A stretch of 64,000 nucleotides of DNA from Paenibacillus flagellatus (GTDB lineage: Bacteria; Bacillota; Bacilli; Paenibacillales; NBRC-103111). Below the pieces are notes generated by a model. It had not been told where the DNA came from. It ran no database searches and saw only the letters and a program-made list of their open reading frames with translations. Below, piece by piece: positions 50,129 through 59,394 of this stretch. The stretch spans positions 1 to 64,000 of the forward strand of contig NZ_QJVJ01000011.1 of assembly GCF_003217775.1 (NCBI RefSeq), in the 5' to 3' direction. Position 1 is the first letter of the stretch. Each line of letters opens with the position of its first letter. Position numbers and translations under genes: made by a program.

Positions 50129-51247
50129 TTACAAGACGAGCAGCTCCTTCGTCACGTCGGCGTTCAACGACTCGCAGCCGTCCTCGGTCGCGATGACGAT
50201 GTCCTCGATGCGGACCCCGAACTTCCCGGGCAAGTAAACGCCCGGCTCGATGCTGAATACCATGCCGGGCTCGATCGGCAGCTCGTTACCCGCCTGGACC
50301 GCCGGCTCCTCGTGGATGTCGATGCCGAGCCCGTGACCGGTTCGGTGCGTAAAATACGCGCCGTAGCCGCCGGCCTCGATGACGCCGCGCACCGCGCGGT
50401 CGACGTCGCCGAGCGTCGCGCCGGGCCGCACCGCCTGCATGCCGGCTCGCTGCGCCGCCTTCACGAGCGCGTACACGTCGCGCTGCTCGGCCGACGGCTC
50501 GCCGACCGCGACCGTGCGGGTCATGTCGGAGCAGTAATGCCGCAGCTTGCCGCCCGTGTCGACGACGACGAAGTCGCCGTCGCGCACGACGGCGTCGCCC
50601 GGCGCATGGTGCGGGTTCGCCCCGTTCGCGCCCGCCGCTACCGTCGGGTCGAACGACAGCTCGCGCACGCCCTCGGCACGCCACAGCGCGATCAGCTCGT
50701 CGAGCAGCTCCGCCTCGCGGGCACCTGCCCGAACGCGTCGCAAAAACGACGTCATGACCCGGTTCGCCGCCCCCGCCGATTCGCGCAGCAGGTCGAGCTC
50801 GAACCGGTCCTTCACCCGGCGAAGCGCGCCGAGCAGCCCGCCGCCGCCCGTCCAGCGGACGTTCGGCCGGTGGCGCATCAAACCGAGCAGGTGGCCGCTC
50901 GGCCACGCCTCGTCCACCGCCACCGTGCCGGCTGCGCCGAGCGCCCCTGCCAGCAGCGAAGCGGCATCGTCGCCGTCGCGCCAGTAGAGAGCGTCGAGGC
51001 CGACGCCGCCGAGCTCGCCCCGGTGCAGATCGGGCGAGACGAGCACCGGATCGCCGTCACGCCGAACGGCAAGCGCGACGAGCCGCTCGTGCGGATCGAT
51101 CCAAACGCCCGTGAAATAGTACAAATTCGCCGAAGACGCGACGACGACGGCATCCGCCTCCGTTCGCTCAAGCATCTCCCGCAGCTTGCGCAGCCTTGCC
51201 CCGTAAGGCGTTCCGTCGTTCGGCCTCCTCGTAATCGCCGTCTCCAT
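50129..51247 (-). CDS. M24 family metallopeptidase (Xaa-Pro aminopeptidase type)
   Basis: Protein of 372 residues from the ATG at METAITRR; a further ATG three codons upstream is possible. The N-terminal creatinase-like domain covers about residues 1-140. The pita-bread domain has the five metal ligands: Asp in VVVDTGGKLRHYCSDMTRT (two), His in RTGHGLGIDIHE, Glu in VFSIEPGVYLPG and Glu in GVRIEDIV. It removes an N-terminal residue next to proline. The start lies inside the last 80 bp of the upstream EamA gene, so the two are coupled. GGAGG is before it. Confidence 0.93.
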   Translation of the reverse strand: METAITRRPNDGTPYGARLRKLREMLERTEADAVVVASSANLYYFTGVWIDPHERLVALAVRRDGDPVLVSPDLHRGELGGVGLDALYWRDGDDAASLLAGALGAAGTVAVDEAWPSGHLLGLMRHRPNVRWTGGGGLLGALRRVKDRFELDLLRESAGAANRVMTSFLRRVRAGAREAELLDELIALWRAEGVRELSFDPTVAAGANGANPHHAPGDAVVRDGDFVVVDTGGKLRHYCSDMTRTVAVGEPSAEQRDVYALVKAAQRAGMQAVRPGATLGDVDRAVRGVIEAGGYGAYFTHRTGHGLGIDIHEEPAVQAGNELPIEPGMVFSIEPGVYLPGKFGVRIEDIVIATEDGCESLNADVTKELLVL

Positions 51248-52172
51248 CCTTCCCATCCTCCTCCTTATGCGATGCCGCATCTCCTCGGCCCGACGCAGCT
51301 CCGTTCGCCATGAACATAAAGATCCCGATCAGGACGATCGCTCCCCCCGCCGCCTGCTCGACCGTCACCCGCTCCCCGAAGACGAAGTAGGCGAGGATCG
51401 ACGTGCCGACCGGCTCGCCCAAAATCGCCATCGAGATCGTCGAGGCGCCGACGCGATGGACGAGGCCGTTCAGCACCGACTGCCCGAGCAGCGTCGGCAC
51501 GACCGCAAGCGCCGCGAACAGCGCCCAGTCGCGCGGCGCGTACCCGGCGAGCGGGACGCCGGCCGCGAGCGCATAGACGAACAGCGCCGCTCCGCTTGCG
51601 CCGTACGCGACGAACGAGAACGCCGCAAGCGGCAGCTCCGCCCGGAGGCGCTGCCCGATCAGGAAAAACGCCGTGATCGCCCCCGCCCCGAGCAGCGCCA
51701 TCGCGTCGCCGAGCAGCGCTCGTCCGCCCGCCTCCATGTCGCCCCAGCCGATAACGAAGCTGCCGGCTACGGCGAGCACCCCTCCGCCGATCGCGGGCCG
51801 GCTCAGCCGTTCGCCGAACAGCAGATACGCCCCTGCGAACGAGAACAGCGGCTGCAGCGTCACGAGCACGGTCGAGCTGGTCACCGACGTATACCGCAGC
51901 GATTCGAACCATAGCAAGTAATGGGCGGCGAGCATGACGCCCGACAGCGCCGTCCACCCCCACTGGCGCCCGCTCATGGAAGCGAGCGCTCGCCGGTTGC
52001 GGCTCGATGCGAGCAGCAGCGGGGCGAACAGGAGCGCCGTCATCGACATCCGCCATGCCGCGATCGCGGCCGAAGGAGCCTCCGCCAGCTTGACGAAAAT
52101 CGCCGAGGTGGACAGCGCCGTGACGCCGATCGCCAGCGCGGCGGCGGCAGGCCAAGATAAGTTTCGTTTCAA
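51168..52172 (-). CDS. EamA/DMT family transporter
   Basis: Protein of 334 residues with ten hydrophobic helices in two five-helix EamA halves, the second starting near residue 155. Family segments include SAIFVKLAEAPSAAIAAWRM, LLWFESLRYTSVTSSTVLVTLQPLFSF and ILGEPVGTSILAYFVFGE. Export of amino acids or metabolites is the typical role, substrate unknown. The C-terminal tail is charged and reads into the M24 gene by 80 bp. A 196-bp gap to the solute-binding protein gene shows no clear terminator. Confidence 0.9.
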   Translation of the reverse strand: MKRNLSWPAAAALAIGVTALSTSAIFVKLAEAPSAAIAAWRMSMTALLFAPLLLASSRNRRALASMSGRQWGWTALSGVMLAAHYLLWFESLRYTSVTSSTVLVTLQPLFSFAGAYLLFGERLSRPAIGGGVLAVAGSFVIGWGDMEAGGRALLGDAMALLGAGAITAFFLIGQRLRAELPLAAFSFVAYGASGAALFVYALAAGVPLAGYAPRDWALFAALAVVPTLLGQSVLNGLVHRVGASTISMAILGEPVGTSILAYFVFGERVTVEQAAGGAIVLIGIFMFMANGAASGRGDAASHKEEDGKDGDGDYEEAERRNALRGKAAQAAGDA

Positions 52173-52368
52173 GTCGCAAGCTTCCTTCCGTTTTACATGT
52201 CGTTCGTTCCCTTCCGACCGCGAAGCTACCCTATAACGTATTCGTCAGAGGCGGCCGATTTCCCTCTCCGGCGAATAACGCCGCAAAACGGGCGAAGACG
52301 GCCGCCCGGCTCTCGGCCGGACCACCGTCTCCCCATTGACGCGAACCGCGGCCCGTACGGGCATGCCG

Positions 52369-53919
52369 TCATTTCCCGGCGGCCTTCTCCGCGTAAGCGT
52401 CGTTCATTTCTTTCACGATTTTTTGCAGGTTGGCGTCTTCCTTCAGCTTGGCGATGAAGGCGTCGTACGCTTCGATCTTTTCTTGGCCGAGAATGACTTT
52501 GACGCGCATGTCGTCGACCTTCTGCTTGATGTCCGGCATCAGCTTCGTGTTCGCCTCGGAGATGAGCCCGAACGACGGGTTCGGCACGACGATTTTTTTG
52601 CGTTCGTTCAATATGTTCTGATTCCGGCTGTAAATCTCCTTCGACGTCGTCGACGGATCGCCCAGCACCTGCTCGTCGCTCAGCTTAAGGAAGATGTACT
52701 GGAAGCCGGCTTCCACTTTATCCGTCTTGAACTGCTCGGTCGGCACCTTCAGGCCGTTCTCCTCTTTGAAGTGGACGCCTTTGACGCCGTAGTTGGCCAG
52801 CTCGTTGCCTTCCGGGCTGTAGCCGTAGTCGAGGAAGGCGAGCAGCTTTTTCACCTTCGCCTCCGGCACTTTTTTCGGAATAAGGAAGTGGCCGTAGAAC
52901 GGCGCCCCCGACGGGACGAATTTGTTGCCTTGCGGGCCGGCCAGAGCCGTCAGCGGAATCAAGTCGGCGTTCGGATCGATTTTGCGGATTTCGACCGTGC
53001 GCGTGAGCGCGTTGTTCATGGCGTAGCCGGCTCCGCCCGCCTTGCCGCCCTGCAGCGTATCGTTGATTTGGGAAAATTTCATGATCGCGAAATCGGGCGG
53101 GAACAGCCCCGCGTCGTACGCTTTTTTGAGCCATAGAAGCGCTTCGCGCGACGCGTCCTCGGTAATGATCGGCACGAGCTTGCCGTCCCGCAGCTTCCAG
53201 GCTCCCTGCGTATCGTTATACACGTTGTAGACAAAGCCCATGTACGCCGCGCTCGCCGAATACGGAATCGTGTCGGCTTTGCCGTTGCCGTCCGGATCGC
53301 GCTCCTTGAACGCCTTGAGCACGTCGAACAATTGGTCCATCGTCTCGGGCACCTTCAGCCCGAGTTTGTCCAGCCAATCTTTGCGCAGCATCGGGAAGAC
53401 GCCGCCGCCGTGAGACGGGTAAAAGCGCGGGACGGAGTAGTTTTTGCCCTGCAGCTTCGACGTTTCCCACATTTCCTTCAATGCGGGGTTGGACAAATGC
53501 TTGTAGTCTTTAATAAACGGCGTCAAGTCCCAAAAAACGCCCTGCTTGATCAAGTTGCGGATTTGCTGGTTGCCCAAATCTTCGACGAACGTCAAGTCCG
53601 GCAGGTTGCCGGAGGCGTACAGCACGTTGAATTTGTCCTCCGCCGTCGTCGTCGGCACCCAGTCGATTTTCAGCTTCGTGTTCGTCCGTTTCTCGAACTC
53701 CTTCACGATCGCGTTGTTGTCGTCGGGAAACTCGGTCGCATAGCTGAGCGTGTTCATCGTAATTTCGGTAACGTCCGCCTTGGCCGGAGCCGTGTCCGCC
53801 CCCTTCGAATCGCCTTCCTTGCCGCCCGGCGAGCCGCCGGAGCTGCACGCCGAAGCGACGAGCGATACGCCGAGCAGGACGGCGCCTGCGGTTTTCCATC
53901 CGCTGTTGTTCTTGATCAT
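52369..53919 (-). CDS. Extracellular sugar-binding lipoprotein (LplA-type)
   Basis: Protein of 516 residues. A lipoprotein signal peptide ends in LVASAC (Cys near residue 25) and is followed by a flexible Gly/Ser/Lys-rich linker. The mature part has the family features EITMNTLSYATEFPDDNNAI, FEKRTNTKLKIDWVPTTTAE and LPDLTFVEDLGNQQIRNLIK. Such proteins bind oligosaccharides at the outer face and hand them to the two permeases encoded upstream. No ATPase gene is in the operon, so a shared MsmX-like ATPase is expected. GGAGG lies before the ATG. Confidence 0.93.
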   Translation of the reverse strand: MIKNNSGWKTAGAVLLGVSLVASACSSGGSPGGKEGDSKGADTAPAKADVTEITMNTLSYATEFPDDNNAIVKEFEKRTNTKLKIDWVPTTTAEDKFNVLYASGNLPDLTFVEDLGNQQIRNLIKQGVFWDLTPFIKDYKHLSNPALKEMWETSKLQGKNYSVPRFYPSHGGGVFPMLRKDWLDKLGLKVPETMDQLFDVLKAFKERDPDGNGKADTIPYSASAAYMGFVYNVYNDTQGAWKLRDGKLVPIITEDASREALLWLKKAYDAGLFPPDFAIMKFSQINDTLQGGKAGGAGYAMNNALTRTVEIRKIDPNADLIPLTALAGPQGNKFVPSGAPFYGHFLIPKKVPEAKVKKLLAFLDYGYSPEGNELANYGVKGVHFKEENGLKVPTEQFKTDKVEAGFQYIFLKLSDEQVLGDPSTTSKEIYSRNQNILNERKKIVVPNPSFGLISEANTKLMPDIKQKVDDMRVKVILGQEKIEAYDAFIAKLKEDANLQKIVKEMNDAYAEKAAGK

Positions 53920-53976
53920 GTCGCGGTGACCTCCTGTACTTGTTTTTCATTGTACATCATTCCTGTACGTATGTGA

Positions 53977-54852
53977 TCATTCTTTGACAGAGCCGACCAT
54001 TGCCCCTTTGGCAAAGTGCTTCTGCAAGAACGGATACACCAGCATGATCGGCAGCGTGGCGATGACGACGGCGGCCATCTTGAGCGTCTCCGTCGGCATT
54101 TTCCGGTTCGTATGGAAATCGGCCACGTTGGCGTTGGACGAAGCGCTCGGATCGACGAGCATATTTTGCAGAATCACTTGGAGCGGCCATTTGTGCTGAT
54201 CGTTGATGTACATGACAGCGTTGAAAAACGTGTTCCAATACCCGACCGCGAAAAACAGTCCGAACGCCACGAGCGCGGGCACCGACAGCGGCAAAATGAT
54301 GCGGAACCAGATGCCGATTTCGTTCGCCCCGTCGATGCGGGCCGCCTCCTCCAAGCTGTCCGGGATGCTGTCGAAAAACCCTTTCATGAGCAGCACGTAC
54401 CATCCTCCGGTCAAGGAAGGGATGATGAGCGACCAGATGCTGTCGATCAACCCGAGCTGCCGGACGACCAGGTAAGACGGGATGAGGCCCGGCTGGAACA
54501 GCATCGTGAACAGGACGGCGAACAGGATGACCCGGCGGAACCGGAGCCGTTTCCGCGATACGGCGTAGGCGAGCCCGGACGTGACGATGAGGCTCAGGAC
54601 GGTCCCGGCCGTCGCCAGGAAGGCGCTGTTGCGGATCGCGTTCGGAAACGTATCGGTCGACATCAAATACCGGTACGCCTCGAGCGTCCAATCGGTCGGG
54701 AACAAGATGAGCGGCTGCCGGTAATATTCGACCGGGTCGGTGAAGGAAAGCACGACCGTATAATAAATCGGAAAAAGCGAGATCAAGCTTACGATCGTCA
54801 AAGCCGCAACGTTGCCCGCCTCGAACAGCCGATCGCCAAAACTTCCGCGCAT
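53977..54852 (-). CDS. Carbohydrate ABC transporter permease (LplC/YtcP type)
   Basis: Protein of 291 residues with six helices and the EAA loop EEAARIDGANEIGIWFRIIL near residue 190. The inner-membrane permease pairs with the LplB-type permease upstream. The gene is 28 bp after that one and 57 bp before the binding protein. A GGAGG site lies before the ATG. Start MRGSFGDRLFEAGN is preferred. Length and topology are normal for the MalG-like family. Confidence 0.93.
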   Translation of the reverse strand: MRGSFGDRLFEAGNVAALTIVSLISLFPIYYTVVLSFTDPVEYYRQPLILFPTDWTLEAYRYLMSTDTFPNAIRNSAFLATAGTVLSLIVTSGLAYAVSRKRLRFRRVILFAVLFTMLFQPGLIPSYLVVRQLGLIDSIWSLIIPSLTGGWYVLLMKGFFDSIPDSLEEAARIDGANEIGIWFRIILPLSVPALVAFGLFFAVGYWNTFFNAVMYINDQHKWPLQVILQNMLVDPSASSNANVADFHTNRKMPTETLKMAAVVIATLPIMLVYPFLQKHFAKGAMVGSVKE

Positions 54853-54880
54853 GCGCGTTTCCCTCCTTGGAAGTTGCGGA

Positions 54881-55870
54881 TTAATAGACGCCTTCCTCGC
54901 CGAACTTTTTGGCGAGCTTGTTGGCGGCGACGACGAGGACGATGCCGACGACCGATTTGAACAGGCCGATCGCCGTGCTGTAGCTGAATTCGCCCTGCTT
55001 GACGCCGTTGCGGAACACGTACGTGTCGAACACCTCCGCCACGTCCGATACGGCGCCGTTCATCATCAGGTACACCTGCTCGAAGCCGACGTCCATCACC
55101 GACCCGAGCCGCAGGATGAACAGGATGACGATGACGTTGCGGATGGCGGGCAGCGTGATGTGCCACATTTTGCGGAACCGTCCCGCTCCGTCGACGACGG
55201 CCGCCTCGTACAGCTGGGGATCGACGCCGGCGATGGCGGCGAGGAAGATGATCGTCCCCCACCCGGCCTCCTTCCACATGACCTGTGCGGTCAGCAGCCC
55301 CCAGAACAGATCCGGGTCGGTCAAAAACCCGATCCGGTCATGGCCGAATTCGGCCAGCAGCTTGTTCACCAGCCCTTCGGACTGCGACAGCATCAAGTAG
55401 GTCAATCCCGATATAAGCACCCAGGACAAAAAGTGCGGGATGTAGACGACCGTCTGGACGAACCGCTTGAACACGAGACCGCGCAGCTCGTTCAGCATGA
55501 GCGACAGCACGATCGGCAGCGGGAAGAAGAAGACGAGGTTCATCAAGCTGATCATGAGCGTATTGCGCATGAGCAGGACGAAATCGTCGTTCGAGAAAAA
55601 ACGCTGGAAATGCTCGAAGCCGACCCACTCGCTGCCCCAAATGCCGAAGTAGGGCGAATATTCCTGGAAGGCGATCACGAGGCCGCCTACCGGCAAATAC
55701 TTGAAGACGAGAAAGTAGACGATGCCGGGCAGCGCCAGCAAGTACAAATATTTGTCCCGCGCCAGATCGGCGAACAATTTTCGGGACGGGGAGCTCCGCA
55801 TCGAGGGCGGCGTCTCGCCCGTTCGCCCGGCGTCGCGATGGGCGGGTACCGGATTCGTTTCGGCTTTCAA
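54881..55870 (-). CDS. Carbohydrate ABC transporter permease (LplB/YteP type)
   Basis: Protein of 329 residues. The first 30 residues are polar, then come six helices and the EAA loop LYEAAVVDGAGRFRKMWHIT near residue 225, with LPAIRNVIVIL. It is the MalF-like half of the sugar permease. It is first in the operon; 274 bp separate it from the divergent AraC regulator, and that gap contains two direct repeats and the regulator's promoter. AGGGGG lies before the ATG. Confidence 0.93.
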   Translation of the reverse strand: MKAETNPVPAHRDAGRTGETPPSMRSSPSRKLFADLARDKYLYLLALPGIVYFLVFKYLPVGGLVIAFQEYSPYFGIWGSEWVGFEHFQRFFSNDDFVLLMRNTLMISLMNLVFFFPLPIVLSLMLNELRGLVFKRFVQTVVYIPHFLSWVLISGLTYLMLSQSEGLVNKLLAEFGHDRIGFLTDPDLFWGLLTAQVMWKEAGWGTIIFLAAIAGVDPQLYEAAVVDGAGRFRKMWHITLPAIRNVIVILFILRLGSVMDVGFEQVYLMMNGAVSDVAEVFDTYVFRNGVKQGEFSYSTAIGLFKSVVGIVLVVAANKLAKKFGEEGVY

Positions 55871-55960
55871 TTCGGCTGTTCCCCCTGTCGGTTAATGGCC
55901 CGGCCGGCGTCGGGCGACTCCTTGCCCGCCGGATGGCCCCATCGTAGCTTCGCCCGGCCG

Positions 55961-56035
55961 TTTCCGGCAATAATAATGTTTTGCCCGGGCGAAACCGCGG
56001 CGCGAAGCCGATTTCCGGCGATAGCATAGTTTTGC
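55961..56035. promoter_or_regulatory. Two direct repeats 51 bp apart between sugar ABC operon and AraC gene
   Basis: Copies at 55961-55984 and 56012-56035 share 19 of 24 positions: TTTCCGGC, then RATA, then GTTTTGC. The 51-bp period equals about five helical turns, so both sites face one side of the DNA, as AraC dimer or paired sites do. No clear -35/-10 for the ABC operon was found nearby, in keeping with an activator-dependent promoter. Confidence 0.55.
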
Positions 56036-56041
56036 AACCCG

Positions 56042-56071
56042 TTGTAAGACGGGCGAGCCATCGGCTACAAT
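56042..56071 (+). promoter_or_regulatory. Promoter of the AraC-type regulator
   Basis: -35 TTGTAA (56042-56047), 18-bp spacer, -10 TACAAT (56066-56071); the start would fall near 56078, about 70 bases before the gene. Confidence 0.7.
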
Positions 56072-56147
56072 AGGGAAAACGAGGTTACGCTTTGCGGACG
56101 ACGATCGAAACGCGAACGAACCGCAATCGGAAAGGAGCGGCGTTTTG

Positions 56148-58466
56148 GTGAAAAACACGGGGTTCCGCAAAGGAACGTTTTATTGGAATAACCTGGTGCT
56201 CGTACTCGTCGCCGCCTGCCTTCCGGCGCTGCTGATCGGAATCGGCGTGTACAACTTGGGCGGAGGGCAAATCGTCCGCAAGCTGAACGAAGCGCATCAG
56301 ACGCAGCTGAACCAGTCGATCCAGCGGGTCGACGAGACGTTGTCCCGGCTCGAGCTGTTCGCCGCCCAGCTCGCCTTCCATCCCGACTTCGACGAATCGT
56401 TGAACGAGCGCAATTTCTCCGAGCAATTCCAGATGACGCGCGACTTGTTCCGCTCGCTGTCGCTTATGAAGGAAGGCAATCCGCTCGTGTTCGACGTCTC
56501 GCTATATTTGGAAGATTCCGGCAGGCTGATCAGCGATCATTGGGGGGTAAGGACGATCGCGAACGACGCGGACCGGGAATCGTTCCGCCGGCTGCTCGGG
56601 ACGAAGGGCAAAATCGCCTGGACCGACGAGCTCAACTCGCTTACGCCCGGCGAAACGCCGTACAAGGGCGTCGTGACGAAGCTGTACGCTAAGGGCGACG
56701 AGACGCCGTTCGGCGCGTTTTTCATCTATATCCGGCCGAGCGAGTTCGACCAGCTGATCCGCCGTTTGGCGTCCGGCGGTGGAACCGCTTTCTTGACGGA
56801 TCGCGACGGACGGATCGTCGCGGCGGACGATTCCGGAAGCGCAGCCTTGCAGGAGGCGCTCGTTCGCCGCATGACGCCGGCGTCGGCGTCCTCGAATACG
56901 TTCGTCTCCGATTGGGAAGGGAGCCGTTATTCCGTCTCCTACGGCCAGCTGTCGCGGTTCGGCAACGACTGGACGTACGTGTCCGCCACCCCGCTGACGA
57001 ACATTACCGCGCCGGTCAGCGCCATGTCGCGCATGATCGTCGCCGTCGGCGGCTTCGGCCTCGCGCTGGCGCTGCTGCTGTCGTGGTTCGCCTCGAAGCG
57101 GATTTATAACCCGATCCGCAAGCTCGTCGGCCTGTTTCATTCGACGCCGGCGAAGGAGTCGGGCGACCGGGGCCTGAACGAGATCGCCTTCATCGAGCGG
57201 CAGTGGAAGCGGCATCTCGACGAGAACGAAGCGCTGCAGGGCCGGCTCCGGCTTTCGCTGCCGTCGCTTCGGGAAGCGTTTTTGATGCAATATTTGCAGG
57301 GACGGTTCGTCGCGCTGTCCGAGCGCGAAATTGTGGAGAAGCTGCGGCAGTACGACTGGCGCATCGAGGGGAAGCGTTTCGCGGTCATGGCGGCGGTGCT
57401 GTACGGCCGGGAAGAGCCGGAGAGGAAATATACGTCGAGGGACGCCCAGCTGATCGATTACGCGGCGACGAACATTATCCAGGAATTGTGCCGGACGGCC
57501 AGCGTCCATGCCCAGGCGATCAACTTTCAAAACTCCACCATCGGCGTCATGCTCGTGCTGGACCCGGCCGAACCGGCCGCGGAAGCGCGGCGAGCGCTGC
57601 TCGGCTTGGCGGAGAACGTCGCGGACACCGTCAGCGGCCTCCTCAAGGTCGGGGCGGCCGTCGCCGTCGGGAAGACGACGGACAAGGCGCTCGAGCTGCC
57701 GGAGCTGATGGACGAGGCGGCGAAGGCGCTGCGGCTGAGAGACCCGAACGTAGCCGCCGACGTTCTCGACGTCGACGATATTATGCCCGCCCTCGGCCAG
57801 CCGGTCGAGTTTCCGCTCGAGCTGGAGCGAGACGTCATTCAAGCGATGCGCATGGGGCTCGGCGAGGAGGCGTCCGCGGGGGTGCGCGAATTCGTGGAGG
57901 CGATCCGGCGGAGCGGCGGTACGCAAATGCACGTCCAGCAAGGGATGCTCAAGCTGCTCGGCAGCGCGTACGACGCCATGCTCCGTTCGGGGGTCAATCC
58001 GGACGTCGTCTACGGCGGCGCGCATCTGTACGAGGAGCTGATGGGCATTCGCCAGCCGGAGGAGATGGCCCGCTGGTTTTCGGCCTCGGTCGTCGGTCCG
58101 TTCGTCGGCTCGGTCGCCTCCGCCATCGATCCGGAGACGCGGTCGATCGTCGACCGGGTGGCGGAGCAGCTCCGGCTCGAGCTTGCGTCCGACGTCTCGC
58201 TCGACCTGTACGCCGACCGGTTCGGCATAAGCCCGTTCAAGCTGAGCCGCGCCTTCAAGCAGGTGACGGGGGTCAACTTCATCGATTATTTGACGGGGCT
58301 CCGCATCGAGAAATGCAAGGAGCTGCTCGTCACGACCGACATGAAAATCAACGATATCGCGGAATCGCTCCAGTACCAGCCCTCTTACTTGATCCGGCTG
58401 TTCAAGAAAAGCACGGAAATGACGCCGGGCCAGTTCCGGGAAAAGCATACCCGCGTCGTAGGCTGA
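56148..58466 (+). CDS. Membrane-bound AraC family regulator with Cache-type sensor
   Basis: Protein of 772 residues from a GTG (a TTG one codon earlier is also possible) after AAAGGAG. One N-terminal helix (LVLVLVAACLPALLIGIGVY), an extracellular sensor region of about 240 residues, a second helix near residue 300 (MIVAVGGFGLALALLLSWFA), a cytoplasmic middle domain and a C-terminal AraC DNA-binding domain (LASDVSLDLYADRFGISPFK, with two HTH motifs, the second in NDIAESLQYQPSYLIRLFKK). The arrangement is the one of Paenibacillus YesN/Cache-AraC proteins. It probably senses a sugar or wall fragment and activates the divergent Lpl-type ABC operon. Confidence 0.93.
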   Translation: MKNTGFRKGTFYWNNLVLVLVAACLPALLIGIGVYNLGGGQIVRKLNEAHQTQLNQSIQRVDETLSRLELFAAQLAFHPDFDESLNERNFSEQFQMTRDLFRSLSLMKEGNPLVFDVSLYLEDSGRLISDHWGVRTIANDADRESFRRLLGTKGKIAWTDELNSLTPGETPYKGVVTKLYAKGDETPFGAFFIYIRPSEFDQLIRRLASGGGTAFLTDRDGRIVAADDSGSAALQEALVRRMTPASASSNTFVSDWEGSRYSVSYGQLSRFGNDWTYVSATPLTNITAPVSAMSRMIVAVGGFGLALALLLSWFASKRIYNPIRKLVGLFHSTPAKESGDRGLNEIAFIERQWKRHLDENEALQGRLRLSLPSLREAFLMQYLQGRFVALSEREIVEKLRQYDWRIEGKRFAVMAAVLYGREEPERKYTSRDAQLIDYAATNIIQELCRTASVHAQAINFQNSTIGVMLVLDPAEPAAEARRALLGLAENVADTVSGLLKVGAAVAVGKTTDKALELPELMDEAAKALRLRDPNVAADVLDVDDIMPALGQPVEFPLELERDVIQAMRMGLGEEASAGVREFVEAIRRSGGTQMHVQQGMLKLLGSAYDAMLRSGVNPDVVYGGAHLYEELMGIRQPEEMARWFSASVVGPFVGSVASAIDPETRSIVDRVAEQLRLELASDVSLDLYADRFGISPFKLSRAFKQVTGVNFIDYLTGLRIEKCKELLVTTDMKINDIAESLQYQPSYLIRLFKKSTEMTPGQFREKHTRVVG

Positions 58467-58480
58467 CGGCGCAAATAGGA

Positions 58481-58509
58481 AAGCCGCCGGAACGCATCTC
58501 CGGCGGCTT
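58481..58509. terminator. Hairpin terminator between AraC gene and fusB-like gene
   Basis: Perfect 11-bp stem (58481-58491 with 58499-58509), 7-base loop, with only a weak T run (CTTCTT). It lies between two convergent genes. Confidence 0.6.
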
Positions 58510-58534
58510 CTTCACGTGCGGAATTCGGTTGAGC

Positions 58535-59188
58535 TTATCCCGTGACGGCGCGAACGAATTTCTCCAGCGCGTCGACGTCGGTCACGTTGCGGTTGCAGGC
58601 GTCGCTGCTGACGCACAAGTAGTTGCCGAGCGCCTTGTAATAATCGGGCGAGGCGTTGGCCGGCTTCGTCTTGGCGATGGCGGTGAACAACGCCACTTCC
58701 TCGTGCCGGTTGCACAAAAAGCAGACGCTTTTTTTGTTCGCCGGCGTAAACTTCCCTTCGATGCCGATAATCCGCCCGTCCAGCGGGTAGACGAGAAACA
58801 TTTTATTCGTCGCGATGTCCGTCCATCCCAAATAGGTGACATAGCGGAAATCGATCGCGGCCAAGTCGGGAAGTTTCAGCTTTTTGTTTTTCGGAAACAG
58901 CTTCTTGAGCTGGTTGTCCGTCACTCGATCGAACGGCGCCAAGTAAGGCTCCAAGCTGCGCAAATAGTGCTCGGCATCGTTCGCCGTCCGCAGGTCGGCG
59001 ATGTTCTCCAGCATGCGCCTTTGAAACGCCGTCGCCTCCGGAAACGCCTCGACCACTTTCGATTGCGCGCCGAGCCGTACCGACTCCACCACCTTCGGGT
59101 CGGATACGGTGCTGCAGGTGTGCTGCAGCAAGCCGGCCTGCTTCCGGATCAAGTTATAGTGATGGTTTCTAATAAATGGATGTTCCAT
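58535..59188 (-). CDS. FusB/FusC family elongation factor G-binding protein
   Basis: Protein of 217 residues starting MEHPFIRNHHYNLIRKQAGL. Two-domain architecture: an N-terminal helical bundle (about 1-85) and a C-terminal treble-clef zinc domain with four Cys/His ligands (CFLCNRH near residue 160 and CVSSDACN near 195). FusB proteins bind EF-G on the ribosome and protect against fusidic acid, or in chromosomal forms help ribosome recycling. Ribosome site AAGGGG lies 10 bases before the ATG inside a hairpin. The leader upstream holds a short peptide frame and competing stems, so translation is likely regulated (see findings). Confidence 0.9.
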   Translation of the reverse strand: MEHPFIRNHHYNLIRKQAGLLQHTCSTVSDPKVVESVRLGAQSKVVEAFPEATAFQRRMLENIADLRTANDAEHYLRSLEPYLAPFDRVTDNQLKKLFPKNKKLKLPDLAAIDFRYVTYLGWTDIATNKMFLVYPLDGRIIGIEGKFTPANKKSVCFLCNRHEEVALFTAIAKTKPANASPDYYKALGNYLCVSSDACNRNVTDVDALEKFVRAVTG

Positions 59189-59198
59189 GCTTCGTCAG

Positions 59199-59335
59199 CC
59201 CCTTATTTTCGTATTCGAACGCAATAAGGTGCAAAGCCCATTATTAGAAACGATAAAAGCTATTATTGGGCGACAAAGTGTTGCTTGCTGTCCGGCCCCA
59301 TGCAAAGTATCGCCCCGATATCAGGCTTTGCACGA
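59199..59335 (-). promoter_or_regulatory. Leader with competing hairpins, candidate translation attenuator for fusB-like gene
   Basis: The ribosome site of the fusB-like gene (AAGGGG, 59199-59204) overlaps a 7-bp hairpin (59201-59207 with 59223-59229). Upstream, TGCAAAGCC at the end of the leader peptide frame (59324-59332) can pair with GGCTTTGCA (59231-59239) or with CTTTGCA (59301-59307). The former overlaps a third stem, 59236-59247 with 59260-59271 (10 of 12 pairs). These are mutually exclusive structures whose choice could depend on a ribosome stalled on the leader peptide. Confidence 0.6.
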
Positions 59336-59368
59336 GTCGTTGCCGAGTCTGGCAAACTGTTTTGCCAT
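59321..59368 (-). CDS. Leader peptide of the fusB-like gene (15 residues)
   Basis: ATG with a strong AGGGAGG site five bases upstream, followed by 15 codons (MAKQFARLGNDSCKA) and a stop. It lies 29 bases after the -10 box, so it is the first frame read in the transcript. The frame ends within the hairpin-forming TGCAAAGCC segment. Too short for normal gene finders. Its role is inferred from position and structure. Confidence 0.65.
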   Translation of the reverse strand: MAKQFARLGNDSCKA

Positions 59369-59394
59369 GCTTACCGACCTCCCTTGCTACCCGC

